From: Sepiola atlantica
Lineage: Eukaryota > Mollusca > Cephalopoda > Sepiida > Sepiolidae
Length of the DNA stretch: 64,000 bases
Direction: 5' to 3'
NCBI GenBank assembly: GCA_963556195.1
Contig: OY744519.1
Location: 34,927,801 to 34,991,800 of the forward strand
In this document: in pieces, positions 44,927 through 55,382 of the stretch
Layout of the letters: every line of letters starts with the position of its first letter
How positions within the stretch are numbered: position 1 is the stretch's first letter
Notes under the pieces: generated by a model
The model's database searches: none
What the model was told of the DNA's origin: nothing
Seen by the model: only the letters and a program-made list of their open reading frames with translations
Program-made: the position numbers and the translations under genes

Positions 44927-45462
44927 TCCAAAATAATAATGCTTGTTTACCTACGTCATGCGGTATGTTTCTCTATAAGCTGCTAACATCAAATGTAACT
45001 GACATTATCCCGGGATCTACTGTTTATCGTAATGAAGTTGATGTCGTCTCTTATGAAGATCCTGACTTTTTCAATAAATGGCTGTAGTAAGATGTCTATT
45101 AGTTATCAAGTCTGCTTATTTAGCAGGCTGGTCTTACTACTATGGGTCGAAATGTAAGGTCACTGGGATTAACGGCACTAATATATTTTGATTTTTATGT
45201 TTTGATAGCATTTCCAATCTCATTTGATTTGTGTATCTCAGGTAGTCCGTTTATTTTTCTGATCTAGTTGGTTAAGAATTAAACATAATTTGGTAATATT
45301 TTTTGTATGCTGTGCAAAGTTTTGCCATTTCTGAAATAGTGGTATTGTCTGTGTTGATATTAATGTGTTTGTAGTAGTTCTTGTTTTCTAGTGCCTCTAG
45401 AATGTTCGTTTTATGATAACTTTTGCCCATGATAAAAAAAACAGCACTGTATTTGTTTATAC

Positions 45463-45765
45463 GTAAATTCAATAGACGAACTCGACAATCAGCTAAATCC
45501 CGTCCATTCACTGTGGAGGTCTTCAGATGCCGGAGAGCCTTCTATTCTAATAGCTTCTTTCCTCGTTCTGCTGGCCTCTGGAACTCCCTCCCTGCTTCAT
45601 GTTTCCCTGACAACCGACATGCAGAGGTTTAAAACTTATGAAAACAGACATATCGCTTCACTGCTCCAAACTCGGGGTGACACTCAAAACCCACACCCAA
45701 ATTCTCAGTAACTCCTTACGTCTACAGTAGCGGCCTGCCTTGTTTGGGGTGAAATATGTTAAAAT
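45463..45765 (+). mobile_element. LINE family A 3' end inserted in PLE B
   Basis: The plus strand reads NRRTRQSAKSRPFTVEVFRC, then RRAFYSNSFFPRSAGLWNSL and PASCFPDNRHAEV with a stop, then a 3' tail ending gccttgtttggggtgaaata. It matches the end of the copy at 40560-40985 (inverse orientation) and the one at 8560-8869. PLE sequence resumes on either side on the other strand, so this insertion is younger than the PLE copy. It is strongly 5'-truncated, as usual for LINE insertions. Confidence 0.8.
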
Positions 45766-46188
45766 AATTATGTTGTTATTATTTCGGATGTTTTCTAGTG
45801 TAAGATTTGTTTAAATGTTAGGTTGCTGGTATGTTTAGCTTTTATCTATGGGTTTATGTTTTAGAAGGGTTTCAAAGAAGGTGTTTAGTTCTATCGTATT
45901 TTTGTGTTTGTTAGGGATGTTTGTTAATTTATTTTTGACTAATGAGTCATCTGTTATGGTTTCGTGTTTACTTAATTTTTCTATTAGTCTGAATTTACGT
46001 TCAGATTCTCTAAAGTCCTTCTTCAGTTCTGCTATATTGCTTTTAGGAGTAGAGCAGCATTTGAAGCCTGATTTTAGTATTTCTATTTCATCCTTTGTTA
46101 ATGTAGATAAATTAATGATTTTGAGTTTTATGTTATCTAATCTGTACTCGTTATTCTGGTAAGAGTTTCTAAAAAATGATATTAATAT

Positions 46189-46194
46189 ATACAG

Positions 46195-46241
<47 letters not shown>

Positions 46242-46299
46242 GTGTATATATATATATTTATTAATATTTAAATACGTATACCCACGTAAAAGTTAGTTG

Positions 46300-46343
<44 letters not shown>
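46189..46343. repeat. (AT)n-rich block
   Basis: TA runs with TATG/GTATA variants at 46196-46258 and a second run at 46302-46343, separated by about 40 bp. Confidence 0.9.
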
Positions 46344-46349
<6 letters not shown>

Positions 46350-46467
46350 ATTACACATACTATTAAAAACAGCGACTTAATGCAATGTTCTTTAACACTT
46401 AGGAAGTGGAAATATGCTAAGAAAACAGCTATCATTCTATCGTCAGTAAAATATTAACAAAAAGACT

Positions 46468-46562
46468 ATATATATTTATATATATATATGTATATATATG
46501 TATATATATATGTATATATATGTATATATATATGTATATATCTATATATATATCTTTGTATA

Positions 46563-46608
<46 letters not shown>
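46468..46608. repeat. (AT)n and (TATATG)n block
   Basis: TA runs interrupted regularly by tatgta and ctatata. Its three frames translate to Tyr/Ile/Cys/Met repeats with no meaning. Confidence 0.95.
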
Positions 46609-46610
<2 letters not shown>

Positions 46611-46739
46611 ATTTCCACATTTAAATCTTTTGTCACCAGACACTTTGTCAACGGACATTCACCAACTGGACAGACTCTATATGTTGATAAGCTTTTTTAT
46701 ATACACACTCTTACTTTCCATTACTTTATATTGTTTCTT

Positions 46740-46935
46740 AAATTTTTCAAATTTTGAATTTTGGCTATTCCTCTGCCAACTTATCCATCTATGTAATTCC
46801 TCTGATGATAGGATTTTAATCTTTGAAAAGCCTTGCTAAAGGAAAGAAAAATAAACACGTTTTCATCGAGTACACCTTGCATTGAACAATCGAAGATGAA
46901 TTAGATTTGTCATCCGCACATTTTTATCTCTCTTC
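46740..46935 (+). mobile_element. Family S element, single arm
   Basis: Corresponds to the right arm of the 37.4-37.9 kb copy: aacttatccatct, cctctgatgataggatttt, ctttgaaaagccttgcta, aggaaag, gtacaccttgcattgaacaa and gtcatccgcacatttttatc. No inverted partner is found upstream. The hammerhead-like core keeps CTGATGA and GAAA, but the U16.1 position is changed to A, so it should be inactive. Confidence 0.7.
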
Positions 46936-47204
46936 CTTGATTTATATTTATATCTATATCTCTCTCTCTATATGTGTGTGTGTTTATACCGCCCAATGAT
47001 TGTTGTTTTAATCCAGTCCTTTATGTCTGACACCCTCGAAAAATGAAGAAATGGGGTGAGAAGTTACTTTTATAAAATCAATATTGGTGTATAATTGATA
47101 CAGAAACCTCGTATTTATAAAAGATTCGATTAAACTGTATAAAACATGCTACAGCAAAAAAGTATAATACTTCGTAATTTTTTAGATGAGTAATCATAAT
47201 TTGT

Positions 47205-47420
47205 ATTCCTTGGGTGATTCGAACTAGTGTTCTCGTGATGAATGTTATTCTCATAACGTTTCGACTGATGTAAAGTCCGACCTTCTTCAGGTGCACCTGG
47301 CTGAACTTGTAAATCTGTACGAAATTTTGAACGCAACCCTTTTCTTTAATCGACCGGAGTCGCTAGCTATCGATCCGTCAGCCATGACCAGGTGGAAGTC
47401 TTAAGTAATTCGTAATTGTA
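47205..47420 (-). repeat. Fold-back family F, truncated copy
   Basis: Plus strand: gattcgaactagtgttctcg, tgttattctcataacgtttc, gatgtaaagtccgaccttct, tcaggtgcacc, then cagccatgaccaggtggaag. On the minus strand it contains CACCTGAAGAAGGTCGG and AGTCGAAACGTTATGAG. Confidence 0.7.
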
Positions 47421-48100
47421 TTATTAGTATCATGAATCGTCTTAAAAATGTATCATGAATCGTATTTAAAATGTATGATGGATTAACTTATATATGTATC
47501 GTGAGTCGTCTTAAATATGTATCATGAAAATGTGCTACTGCACTCGCCAATTCGTTACGTTCAACCATTTCGATATGGAAACCCCGTTTCCAATAAGCAA
47601 TCATGAATAACCCTTCATATCGGATACCCTATTCGAAAAATAAAACATTTTCCTAGCAGACGATCAGAATTAATGGACTCTCTCGGCGGAAGATGCGCTA
47701 CAGAAATAAAGGCGAATGTGTTATCATCTCAGATGTTTGAGATAGCTTTTTTGCCACTGTAGACGTGCAAGCAGACTGTTATTTTGACGAGTGTTGGTTA
47801 TCGATTCGTTTTTGCATTTCTTTTTTTAAGTATAGACGTATATTGAGTATGGTCAATCATTTTAAATACAATTTGCTAGATTTGCACGGAAGGAAAACAA
47901 TTAGAATAAGTGCACACTTAGAAAAATAACAGCGAAAATAATACGAGGAGAAAATACTTTGAAAAATAAAAAAAATAAAGAAAGCAACAAAAAAAACAAA
48001 AAAACAAAAACAACACGAGACACAAACAAGCATAAAAAGTGTCTAGTACCTTTTAAAAACTTTTATTCACCGCAAACAGATACATATTGCAACTGAGACC
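47421..48100. other. Unassigned sequence
   Basis: A short reiteration of gtat(c/g)atgaatcgt(c/a)tta(a) occurs at about 47430-47530 (four to five degenerate units). The rest is AT-rich with an (A/C)-rich run near 47980. Confidence 0.45.
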
Positions 48101-48104
48101 TAGG

Positions 48105-48615
48105 GGACCACTGTGATTAAGGCTAGACTTATAGGGGGCATCTTAAGTATGGAGTTTTGCAGCAAGTTGTTTGCTCACATTACATTTAAATTTCTGCATG
48201 TTGGTACAGTCGGGGAAACAGGGAGCAGGGAGTGTACCCCAAAGGTTAGCATCCTGGGGAAAGAAGCTATGAGAGTAGTTTTTCCGGTATCTTGGGACCT
48301 GCAATTAAGAGGTAGGATTTTGCTTCTAGTCGGGTTTGGCGAGGGTATTTACGTTGAGGGCTTACAAGTGCAGTAAGTGTGTGTGAGCACATTCGTGGAA
48401 GTACTTGTTCAAAAATTATAGGGAAGCAACACTGCGGCGATGGGACAGGGGCTGGAGCTTGACAGACACTACGAAACCTATTAGCTTAGAGACTTGTTTT
48501 GCACCCTGTCCAAGATGCAAAAACTAGTGGCTAGTGCACCAGAATAGATGTTGCAACAATATGCTATTCATGACTGAATGGTGGTTTTGTAGACATATGA
48601 GATTCTTGAGATGAA
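48105..48615 (-). mobile_element. LINE family A 3' end, decayed copy
   Basis: Parallel to 40700-41240: gacagtcggggaaacagggagcagggag (in parts), gaaagaagctat, gcggcgatgggacaggg, ctggagcttg, cctattag, gttgcaacaatatgc, tgactgaatggtggttttgt. On the minus strand it corresponds to the reverse transcriptase thumb through the ORF end, with many stops. Confidence 0.75.
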
Positions 48616-48864
48616 CAATGGGGACATTAGAAACAGCAGAGGGCAGAGAACTGCTCAGCCCAGAAAAGATGAGGGCACTTTAACTATAAATATCAGTGAG
48701 CTTTCGAAACAGACGTCATCAAATCGACAAAAAATGAAAGAGAATATTGGAAGAGAATATAGGAAAAGGAAAAAATAAATCTTAGGAAATACATTTTATA
48801 GTGTACATCATAAAAGATATAAATAAGTGGACATTTTATTTCGGAATATTTAAGATGAGGATTG
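48616..48864. other. Unassigned sequence
   Basis: No recognisable feature beyond a small agaatattgg/aagagaatat duplication. Confidence 0.4.
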
Positions 48865-49385
48865 CTAATTTGTATTATCCTGATTATTTAGACTACTGTT
48901 CTCATCTTGGATGTTATTCTCACAATGTATATACAAGGAATATGTAGTAATATATAGTAATATGTAGTAATATATAGCGATAAGTAATAAGTCTACACAT
49001 CTAAAACAATGATAGGTTTAAGGCTCCTAACATTCATGTTAAAATTGTCCGCAAGGACTCGTGACGTAACGGATTAAGTGGTATGTTATAATCAGTTATA
49101 AGTAATAGAGCTTCAATCCTCAGTACGGGCGATACTAAGAATACAATTACGAATGACTTACGACTTCTATCTGGTACTAGCTGATGGAACGAGAGAAAGC
49201 TACCACCGTGGAATAAATAAACAGTTCCGTTCGAAATTCTGTGCAGATCACTGAGTTCGACAGAAAGATACTCGAGTTCGACAAGATGCACCTGAAGAAG
49301 GCCGGGGTTTACATCGACCGAAGCATTGTAAGAAGAACATCTAAGATGAGAACAGTAGTCCGAATGATCCAAATAATATACACCT
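48865..49385 (+). mobile_element. Fold-back family F with SINE body, copy 2
   Basis: The left end is gactactgttctcatcttgg then tgttattctcacaatgt. The right end is the inverse (attgtaagaagaacatct, aagatgagaacagtagtcc). Inside on the plus strand are an A-box-like gtgacgtaacggattaagt and a B-box-like gcttcaatcctc, with the same following gggcgatactaag as the 12.3 kb copy. The TA-rich middle (tatgtagtaatatatag) is an insertion or expansion. Confidence 0.65.
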
Positions 49386-49912
49386 GGACAGTATTTCTAG
49401 TAAGATATGGATTCTTCGCAGACTGGACAAAAGAAGAATTCAGACACCTGGATCAAAGAACTAAGGAACTAATGACCATTACACTGCACTGCACCCTCGG
49501 TCTCTCACAGACATTATCTTACTAGTCTCAGTCTCTTCTATAAGAACTATTATGGCATATATTCTGTAGAATAGTCTGATTTATTCCCGGCTTTCTTTGT
49601 TCGGTCTCGTGTGACTCGTTAGTCTTGGTGTTTTTATCGCTCACTATTCGGGTAACCTATTATCATACATTTTCCTATTCCAGCAGCTTATTTCCAAGAA
49701 CTGCATGCTTGTCAAACCCTCTTCTCGCTGACTGTTTTCCTTCTAACTTTAGCCTTGGTATTTTCAACATTAAAATCAATAGGCATCTCCTGTCTTTACA
49801 TAATTATCTTTCTTTCTTTTTAGCTCTTTACGTGGTGGCTTCATGCCTTGTCTGGAGTGACTTCCATAAAGAAAAGAAGAAAAAAAGAATGATACTGATC
49901 AACTCTATCTAA
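49386..49912 (+). pseudogene. LINE C-terminal fragments
   Basis: 49395-49520 reads GFFADWTKEEFRHLDQRTKE then LMTITLHC, matching the DWTxxE(I/F)xxLDxxTRKLMT block near the end of some LINE reverse transcriptases. 49640-49800 reads SLFPRTACLSNPLLADCFPS then NFSLGIFNIKINRHLLSL, matching the FPRTxxLWNxLPxxCFP...FKxxVNRHL C-terminus of another type. These are two unrelated truncated LINE ends placed side by side. Confidence 0.55.
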
Positions 49913-49949
49913 AAAGGAGAGAAACGGGAAGAGAACTAGTAATGTAGGA

Positions 49950-50340
49950 AACTGTGGGGAAAGTACAAAAACTGAACCAGAAAATACATAACCGAGAAAG
50001 GCTGATTACCGCCAAATTGAACAATAAAAAGAGCAGTGAAACTGACGCAAAAAGGCGGGAAAAGCAAACAGGCGGGAAAAGCAAACAGGCGGGAAAAGAA
50101 GTAGCTACATGGACGATTTATAAGAGAGATCAAAGAAGAGACGCACTAAAACACATTGCTACGAGTGGGACACTTGAATAGAGAAAGTGAATTGATAGTG
50201 ACAGTTGCATAAAAAAGGGGAACAAAATGAACTGTATAAAAGATAGACAAAAAACAGAAAAACAGTAAATGTAGACAAAACGGAAAACTATATAAAAAGT
50301 GAATGCGGCGAACTAGCTAAAATCGGATACAAAAAACAGA
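49950..50340. repeat. Dispersed repeat, copy 2
   Basis: The partner of 10110-10500. Contains a three-unit 17-bp minisatellite (aggcgggaaaagcaaac) at about 50055-50100. Confidence 0.55.
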
Positions 50341-50985
50341 CACGACTGCGTAGCGTAGGCAGTTTTCTCAGAACTATGAAAAGGTCTGCACTTTGAACAT
50401 GCAGACACATTGTACAGACACAAACTGGAGTTAGTAGTAGGGAGTGAAAATCATAACATTAAAAATCTTAAAATTGAAAATCCTAAAATGAGTGTAACTA
50501 AAAAAAAAACATACGCGTTTTTTGTAGTATTTGTTCTGTCCCCAACTAGAAGAAAATTCATCTTTCTTGACTGAGTTCATTTTTATTTTTGCCCCCATTT
50601 ACAGTTCCATTATAGGCAAGCTGGATGTGCCCCACATAAACATGAACTTCTGTCTAACGTTGTCTTCGTCGGAAAGCAAGTAAAATTGCACATAAGGCAC
50701 CTCATTAACTCCCGAACCACACCAGATATCCATGCTAATGTATATCTATGCCTATATCCGCTTTACATTTTACTTTGTATTGCATTTTCTATTATATTTA
50801 ACCGAAAAAAAAAGAAAAAAGGTAAAGTGGTCGACCATAGTCAAGGGAAAACCTAAGGCTCCCTTTTCATTAGCTACTACACCGAGATGTAGGGGACCGC
50901 ACAACTCCTTTCCCAGGATTACTCTACTTTCCCTCGATTCTCACCTTATGATTTTGAGGGTTTTGCAACGGAGACATCATGTAAC
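50341..50985. other. Unassigned sequence
   Basis: No recognisable feature. Confidence 0.4.
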
Positions 50986-50989
50986 ATTT

Positions 50990-51080
50990 TTAAGTCTTTG
51001 GTATAGCTCAACCGAGGATTGAACCCCGTTCTCTAAGCTAATTAGCAGAAATTCTTACTATTATGCCAAATAGGCCCGAA
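50990..51080 (-). pseudogene. tRNA-like SINE head
   Basis: On the minus strand: tttggcataatagtaagaat (A-box region), then gttcaatcctcggttgag (B box GGTTCAATCC preserved as ggggttcaatcct). The spacing is about 40 bp. No tRNA fold can be completed. Confidence 0.55.
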
Positions 51081-51189
51081 AATACATGAACATATATACC
51101 CGGACGAGGGGCAAATTCAGTCTTGGGCTCCTGTACCTTTGCTACTTCTGTCATAAAGGAACATATCTCTTATTCCCATTACTTCTAGT

Positions 51190-51267
51190 TTCTTCTTCTT
51201 CTTCTTCTTCTTCTTCTTCTTCTTCTTCTTCTTCTTCTTCTTCTTCTTCTTCTTCTTCTTCTTCTTT
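51190..51267. repeat. (TTC)n trinucleotide repeat
   Basis: About 25 TTC units. It encodes poly-Ser on plus and poly-Lys on minus in spurious ORFs. Confidence 0.95.
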
Positions 51268-51529
51268 CTCTCTCTTCTCCCTTCTGTGTGTATGCGTTTC
51301 CCTGGAGTAAAATCAGATTCAGTTAATTCTCCCTCGTAGTGAGTAAATATCGGGCTCACGTGCGAAATGTATTCGAAATACATCAAGCGAATTAACTATG
51401 ATATATGAACATCGTGGAAGCATAAAAATCAATAATAAACTCAATAACCTCGCGTGTCGTCGAAATTCGGCAAATCCCAAGTTCCACACAGGAAGTGCGT
51501 CTTTAAAAGAAGTAAGAACAGAATGTCTT

Positions 51530-51750
51530 CTTAAGATACGTCCATTCAATCTGCGCGTTTATGGATGTAAATGTGATGTCAAACTTAAGTGCGAGAGACA
51601 AACTGACAGGTCGGATCTCTTATAGAGCTGCCTGGTCGCATCTAAAAAAAATATAACGTGTGACACGGTTGAATACATTTTAAAGATGCGTACATTCAAT
51701 CTGCGCGTTTAGCGATGAAAATGCTGTTTCAAACTAGCATCAAGTGAAAT
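51530..51750 (+). repeat. Dispersed relative of the 37-bp satellite
   Basis: Two tandem-like copies of cgtccattcaatctgcgcgt or cgtacattcaatctgcgcgt, then ttta(t/gc)g(g)atg(t)aaa, gtcaaacttaag and agacaaactgacaggtcgg. The same elements surround the satellite at 14.4-17.9 kb and the palindrome at 8.3 kb. Confidence 0.6.
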
Positions 51751-51754
51751 ATCC

Positions 51755-51890
51755 ATGAAAAGTTTATTTTCAAGAACTTTCTCCTTTGTGGAACAGGTTA
51801 CTATACGGGACTACTTCCCTGCAAACAACAACATGGTTCTGTAAAAATTCAATGTCAACAAATACTTGTCATAAACCATGTACACTATGT
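51755..51890 (+). mobile_element. LINE 3' end, family B, copy 3
   Basis: Shares ttcaagaactt(t/c)ct, gtggaacaggtt, acttccctg, caacatggtt and caatgtcaacaaatacttgtca with the copies at 30456 and 34795. No open frame remains. Confidence 0.55.
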
Positions 51891-51951
51891 CATAAAACAA
51901 AAGAAAATAGTTTTTAATGTTTAGCTTGTATTTTGTTTTAAGGTATTTTCG

Positions 51952-51954
<3 letters not shown>

Positions 51955-52001
<47 letters not shown>
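51955..52001. repeat. (AT)n microsatellite
   Basis: About 23 TA units. Confidence 0.95.
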
Positions 52002-52003
<2 letters not shown>

Positions 52004-52221
52004 ATGGTAATAATCCAGGTGAAAAATATCCACAGGGTGGTAATCCAGAGAATTTTAACCGGGTTTATAAAAAATGCTCAATATCAAAATAGAGCTTTAT
52101 ATATGATAATTTTATTTACACAGACATGTACAAAATCTGCGACACTGGCATGTCGATGTTATCGATCAACAGTTACTATAAACTGAGATCTCATCAGGCA
52201 GAGTTAGAATCCGATAAAATT

Positions 52222-52227
<6 letters not shown>

Positions 52228-52280
<53 letters not shown>
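52228..52280. repeat. (AT)n microsatellite
   Basis: About 26 TA units. Confidence 0.95.
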
Positions 52281-52285
<5 letters not shown>

Positions 52286-52324
52286 CAAGTATAACGTTTT
52301 TCATTACGTTGCATTATCATTCCC

Positions 52325-52327
<3 letters not shown>

Positions 52328-52395
<68 letters not shown>
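52328..52395. repeat. (AT)n microsatellite
   Basis: About 34 TA units ending at the left edge of a family S palindrome. Confidence 0.95.
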
Positions 52396-52400
<5 letters not shown>

Positions 52401-52985
52401 GAAGGAGAGTGGAAAGGAATTAGAGAAAGCAAAAGCCAAATCAAAATTCAATTCAAAAGTTCAAAGCAAGGTATAATCCGCAAAAAGGCAATTTATTCAA
52501 GTTAAATTTTCCTTAAGCCAGGCTTTTCAAAGATCAAAATCTTCCTGGATTTTCTATTTTCGCCGTACCTGAAGTTGTGGCTTCTTGGAATTTAACTTTG
52601 AAACTTCTCTCATTACTTCTCGTGCCTCTAACGACCTACCTATCTACATCGTATCCTCTCCGCTGGACTCTTCGACACCGGACTTTTTGGCAATTGGACA
52701 TTTGCTTGCACCCTGGCACAATTTTGCCCTACGTTTCCTTCCCTACAACTTTTATTTTATTTCATTTTTTCAAATTTTAAATCTTGGCCATTGCCAACTT
52801 ATCTATCCCAGCGAATTCCTCTGATGATAAGATTTTGATCTTTGAAAAGCCTGGCTTAAGGAAAATTTAACTTGAATAAATTCCCTTTTTGCGGATTATA
52901 CCTTGCTTTGAACTTTTGAATTGAATTTTGATTTGGCTTTTGCTTTCTCTAATTCCTTTCCACTCACCTTCATTTCTACCTGCTC
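52396..52985. mobile_element. Palindromic element family S, copy 3
   Basis: The left arm 52396-52550 and right arm 52828-52980 are inverse copies: gagtggaaaggaattagaga, aagcaaaagccaaatcaaaa, ttcaaagcaaggtataatcc, gcaaaaagg(c/g)aatttattc, aattttccttaagccaggct and ttttcaaagatcaaaatctt. The central spacer of about 270 bp is unrelated and less AT-rich; its ORFs show no family. The right arm has an intact hammerhead-like core, but the left arm lacks the CTGATGA block. Confidence 0.8.
52814..52865 (+). ncRNA. Candidate hammerhead ribozyme in family S, copy 3
   Basis: CTGATGA is at 52821-52827 and GAAA at 52844-52847. Stem II is aagat/atctt with a tttg loop. Stem III is aagc/gctt (52847-52857). The predicted cleavage is after A52858. 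Stem I pairs 52816-52820 (ttcct) with 52859-52863 (aggaa). Compared with copy 1, the stem I 5' base C37698 is T52816, which restores a pair with A. That change favours a maintained helix. The T-T opposition at the base of stem II is shared. Confidence 0.55.
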
Positions 52986-53256
52986 TATCCTGGATATTGA
53001 GCTGTATACTCTTCACAATAGGGTTTTACCTTTCCTAAAAGTTCGCTTTTAGTACCCCTCTTTATATATATATATATATATTGTGTGTATTTAGGCAGCA
53101 TATTTTCATTTAGGCAAACATTATTAAATAACACGGAGTGGTTTTGTTTAATGCGATTTTTTAATATTTTTTCAATTTTCCGAATTGCCCATCTAATGTT
53201 TCGGTCAAATTGATGTAAATATGATCCATGGGTTTCTTGTTCCATTCTTTTTTCTT

Positions 53257-53304
53257 TTTTGCAAGTACTTTCGATTTGAATCGTCAAACTATCTTCAGGC
53301 GGTA
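53257..53304 (-). other. Hammerhead-like motif downstream of PLE C
   Basis: The minus strand reads cgcctgaagatagtttgacg then attcaaatcgaaagtac. CTGAAGA and CGAAAG flank a hairpin (tttga/tcaaa). It lies 3' of the PLE C coding fragment on the same strand, where PLEs are known to carry hammerhead motifs in their terminal repeats. Confidence 0.4.
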
Positions 53305-53556
53305 TTAGTTTTAGTGTCTTTACAAATTATGACTTTACTGTTGTGCTCATTTTTTAATTATAATGGCAAGTAGTTTATAACTTGAAAAAGCGTCTGTAAA
53401 GTTGAAATGTACATGAGAGCGTGATGGCGTTCTACACATATGAGAGATTTAGAAGTTTGACTGTTTAAACCGTTAAGAAATTGATGACGTTAAAGAAAGT
53501 GCATACAATTCAAACGCATAACTACCTAATGGCTAAGCATTTGGTAATGTTAATTA

Positions 53557-53937
53557 TTATGCTAGACACTTTAAAATGTTGCGACTAGTTTCATAATTGA
53601 CATTATAAATTGTGGTATGTTTAGTTTTTATGTAGAGGGCTTCGAGTATTTTTAATTTTTTGATATTGGTATCGTGGTGTATTATTTTGGTATTGTTAAC
53701 AAGGATGTTTCTATATTGGGAGGGGGTGCAATTATGTTTTTTTAGGTGTTGGCATATAGAGCTAGTGTCGGAGAGATGTAGGGTGAGTCTTCGGGATAGT
53801 GTTGTGAAAGTGAAACCTATGTAAGAATTAGTTGTTTTATTGTTGTCGGAGATACATTCTCCCATACGGCATTGGAACTGATATATTACATTGGTTCTTC
53901 CTAATGTATTTTGGAGTGGAGAAGTGTTATTTTTCAT
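53557..53937 (-). pseudogene. PLE C GIY-YIG endonuclease C-terminus
   Basis: 126 codons, uninterrupted. NVIYQFQC gives the first tyrosine of the GIY-YIG fold and NSYIGFTFTTLSRRL the second (YIG) with its arginines. LHLSDTSSICQHLKKH gives the conserved histidines and KKLKILEALYIKTKHTTIYN the glutamate-bearing helix (LEALxIK). The long CxxxECISDNN insertion between the two tyrosines is typical of Neptune-type PLE nucleases. It is the best-preserved retroelement frame in the window, but with no start and no reverse transcriptase it is a truncated remnant. Confidence 0.8.
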
Positions 53938-54032
53938 CCAATTTAAAGTTTGGATGCATTTAGTTACAATAGAATAGATTTATGTAGTGGGAATTATTTA
54001 GCTTATTATTATAGAAAACAGAAACAATTAGC

Positions 54033-54033
<1 letters not shown>

Positions 54034-54107
<74 letters not shown>
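54034..54107. repeat. (AT)n microsatellite within a small palindrome
   Basis: About 37 TA units. The flanks are inverse (caattagcgtata before, tatacgctaattttt after), so the tract is the centre of a hairpin. Confidence 0.95.
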
Positions 54108-54108
<1 letters not shown>

Positions 54109-54237
54109 GCTAATTTTTTGTGTTTTGTTATTGTTTTTACCGGCGATAGTAGACCGGTGTTTACCGGTGTGTTTATTATTTGTTGTCAGCCTGAGCGTTT
54201 TTTTAACAGAATATGCAGAGGACTGCATTGAAAATAA

Positions 54238-54311
<74 letters not shown>
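54238..54311. repeat. (AT)n microsatellite
   Basis: About 36 TA units. Confidence 0.95.
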
Positions 54312-54316
<5 letters not shown>

Positions 54317-54396
54317 GGCAAAAGTTTATTTATCCCGTGACCACAGATTCAGGTACACCCGAATTTACATTGTCACAATTCCCCTACCACTCGATT

Positions 54397-54870
<474 letters not shown>

Positions 54871-54974
54871 AAGTAATAAAATAAGGTGTCAATCAAATTT
54901 TATTAGAATTCAAAGTTCATGCAAAGCATCCTTAAGTCCTTATAGTTGACGCTTATATCTTTTGTTGGATTGCT

Positions 54975-54977
<3 letters not shown>

Positions 54978-55025
<48 letters not shown>

Positions 55026-55324
55026 TAAAGATAGGGATAAAATTATCCGACGTAATGGATAATGAAAAAGGAAAGCCAAAAACCGTATTATTTATGTATT
55101 CATCAACGTTTCGTCTTTATTGTAAGACTTTGACAGGATAAAGAAAAATGAAGAAAAAATCATACAGGCAAACATTTGATTTGTCTGAAAACGGCGAGCT
55201 TCAACTGGTTTTTGAGTAAAAAAAAAGAAAAAAACATTTTACTTCAAGCTGATGAAGTTTTACAATAAAGACGAAACGTTAATAAATACGTAAATAACAT
55301 AGTTTTTTGCTTTACTTTTTTATT

Positions 55325-55382
<58 letters not shown>

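Larger units (their letters stand above)
43690..46160 (-). mobile_element. Penelope-like retroelement B, near full-length, broken
   Basis: Minus-strand pieces in the right order. 46160-45780 is the N-terminal region (LTKDEIEILKSGFKCCS, TPKSNIAELKKDFRESERKF). 45462-45272 is the start of the reverse transcriptase (NKYSAVFFIMGKSYHKTNIL). 44926-44726 is the reverse transcriptase core (FEFNNENYIQILGTAIGKKI, VPTYATLTLAYLEEIL). 44380-44050 is the post-palm region (GIDLVVKIPLEQL, AYVSIDSKDNPKLF). 43990-43690 is the GIY-YIG nuclease (SKTQHKHSK, ...GTTKALINRVAIHKSN). A LINE 3' end is inserted at 45463-45765 on the opposite strand. Multiple stops make it inactive. The GTAxGxKxxPTYA block identifies the PLE-type reverse transcriptase. 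Confidence 0.8.
53257..53945 (-). mobile_element. Penelope-like retroelement C, 3' fragment
   Basis: The open frame 53937-53557 gives the GIY-YIG end of a Penelope-like protein, followed by about 250 bp of 3' non-coding sequence and a hammerhead-like motif. No reverse transcriptase upstream; an (AT)n tract begins about 75 bp beyond. Confidence 0.75.

Noticed and set aside
45848..46162. 104-codon plus-strand ORF
   Set aside because: Antisense shadow of the PLE B N-terminal region, which reads well on the minus strand.
51086..51386. Poly-Ser and poly-Lys ORFs
   Set aside because: Translation of the (TTC)n tract.
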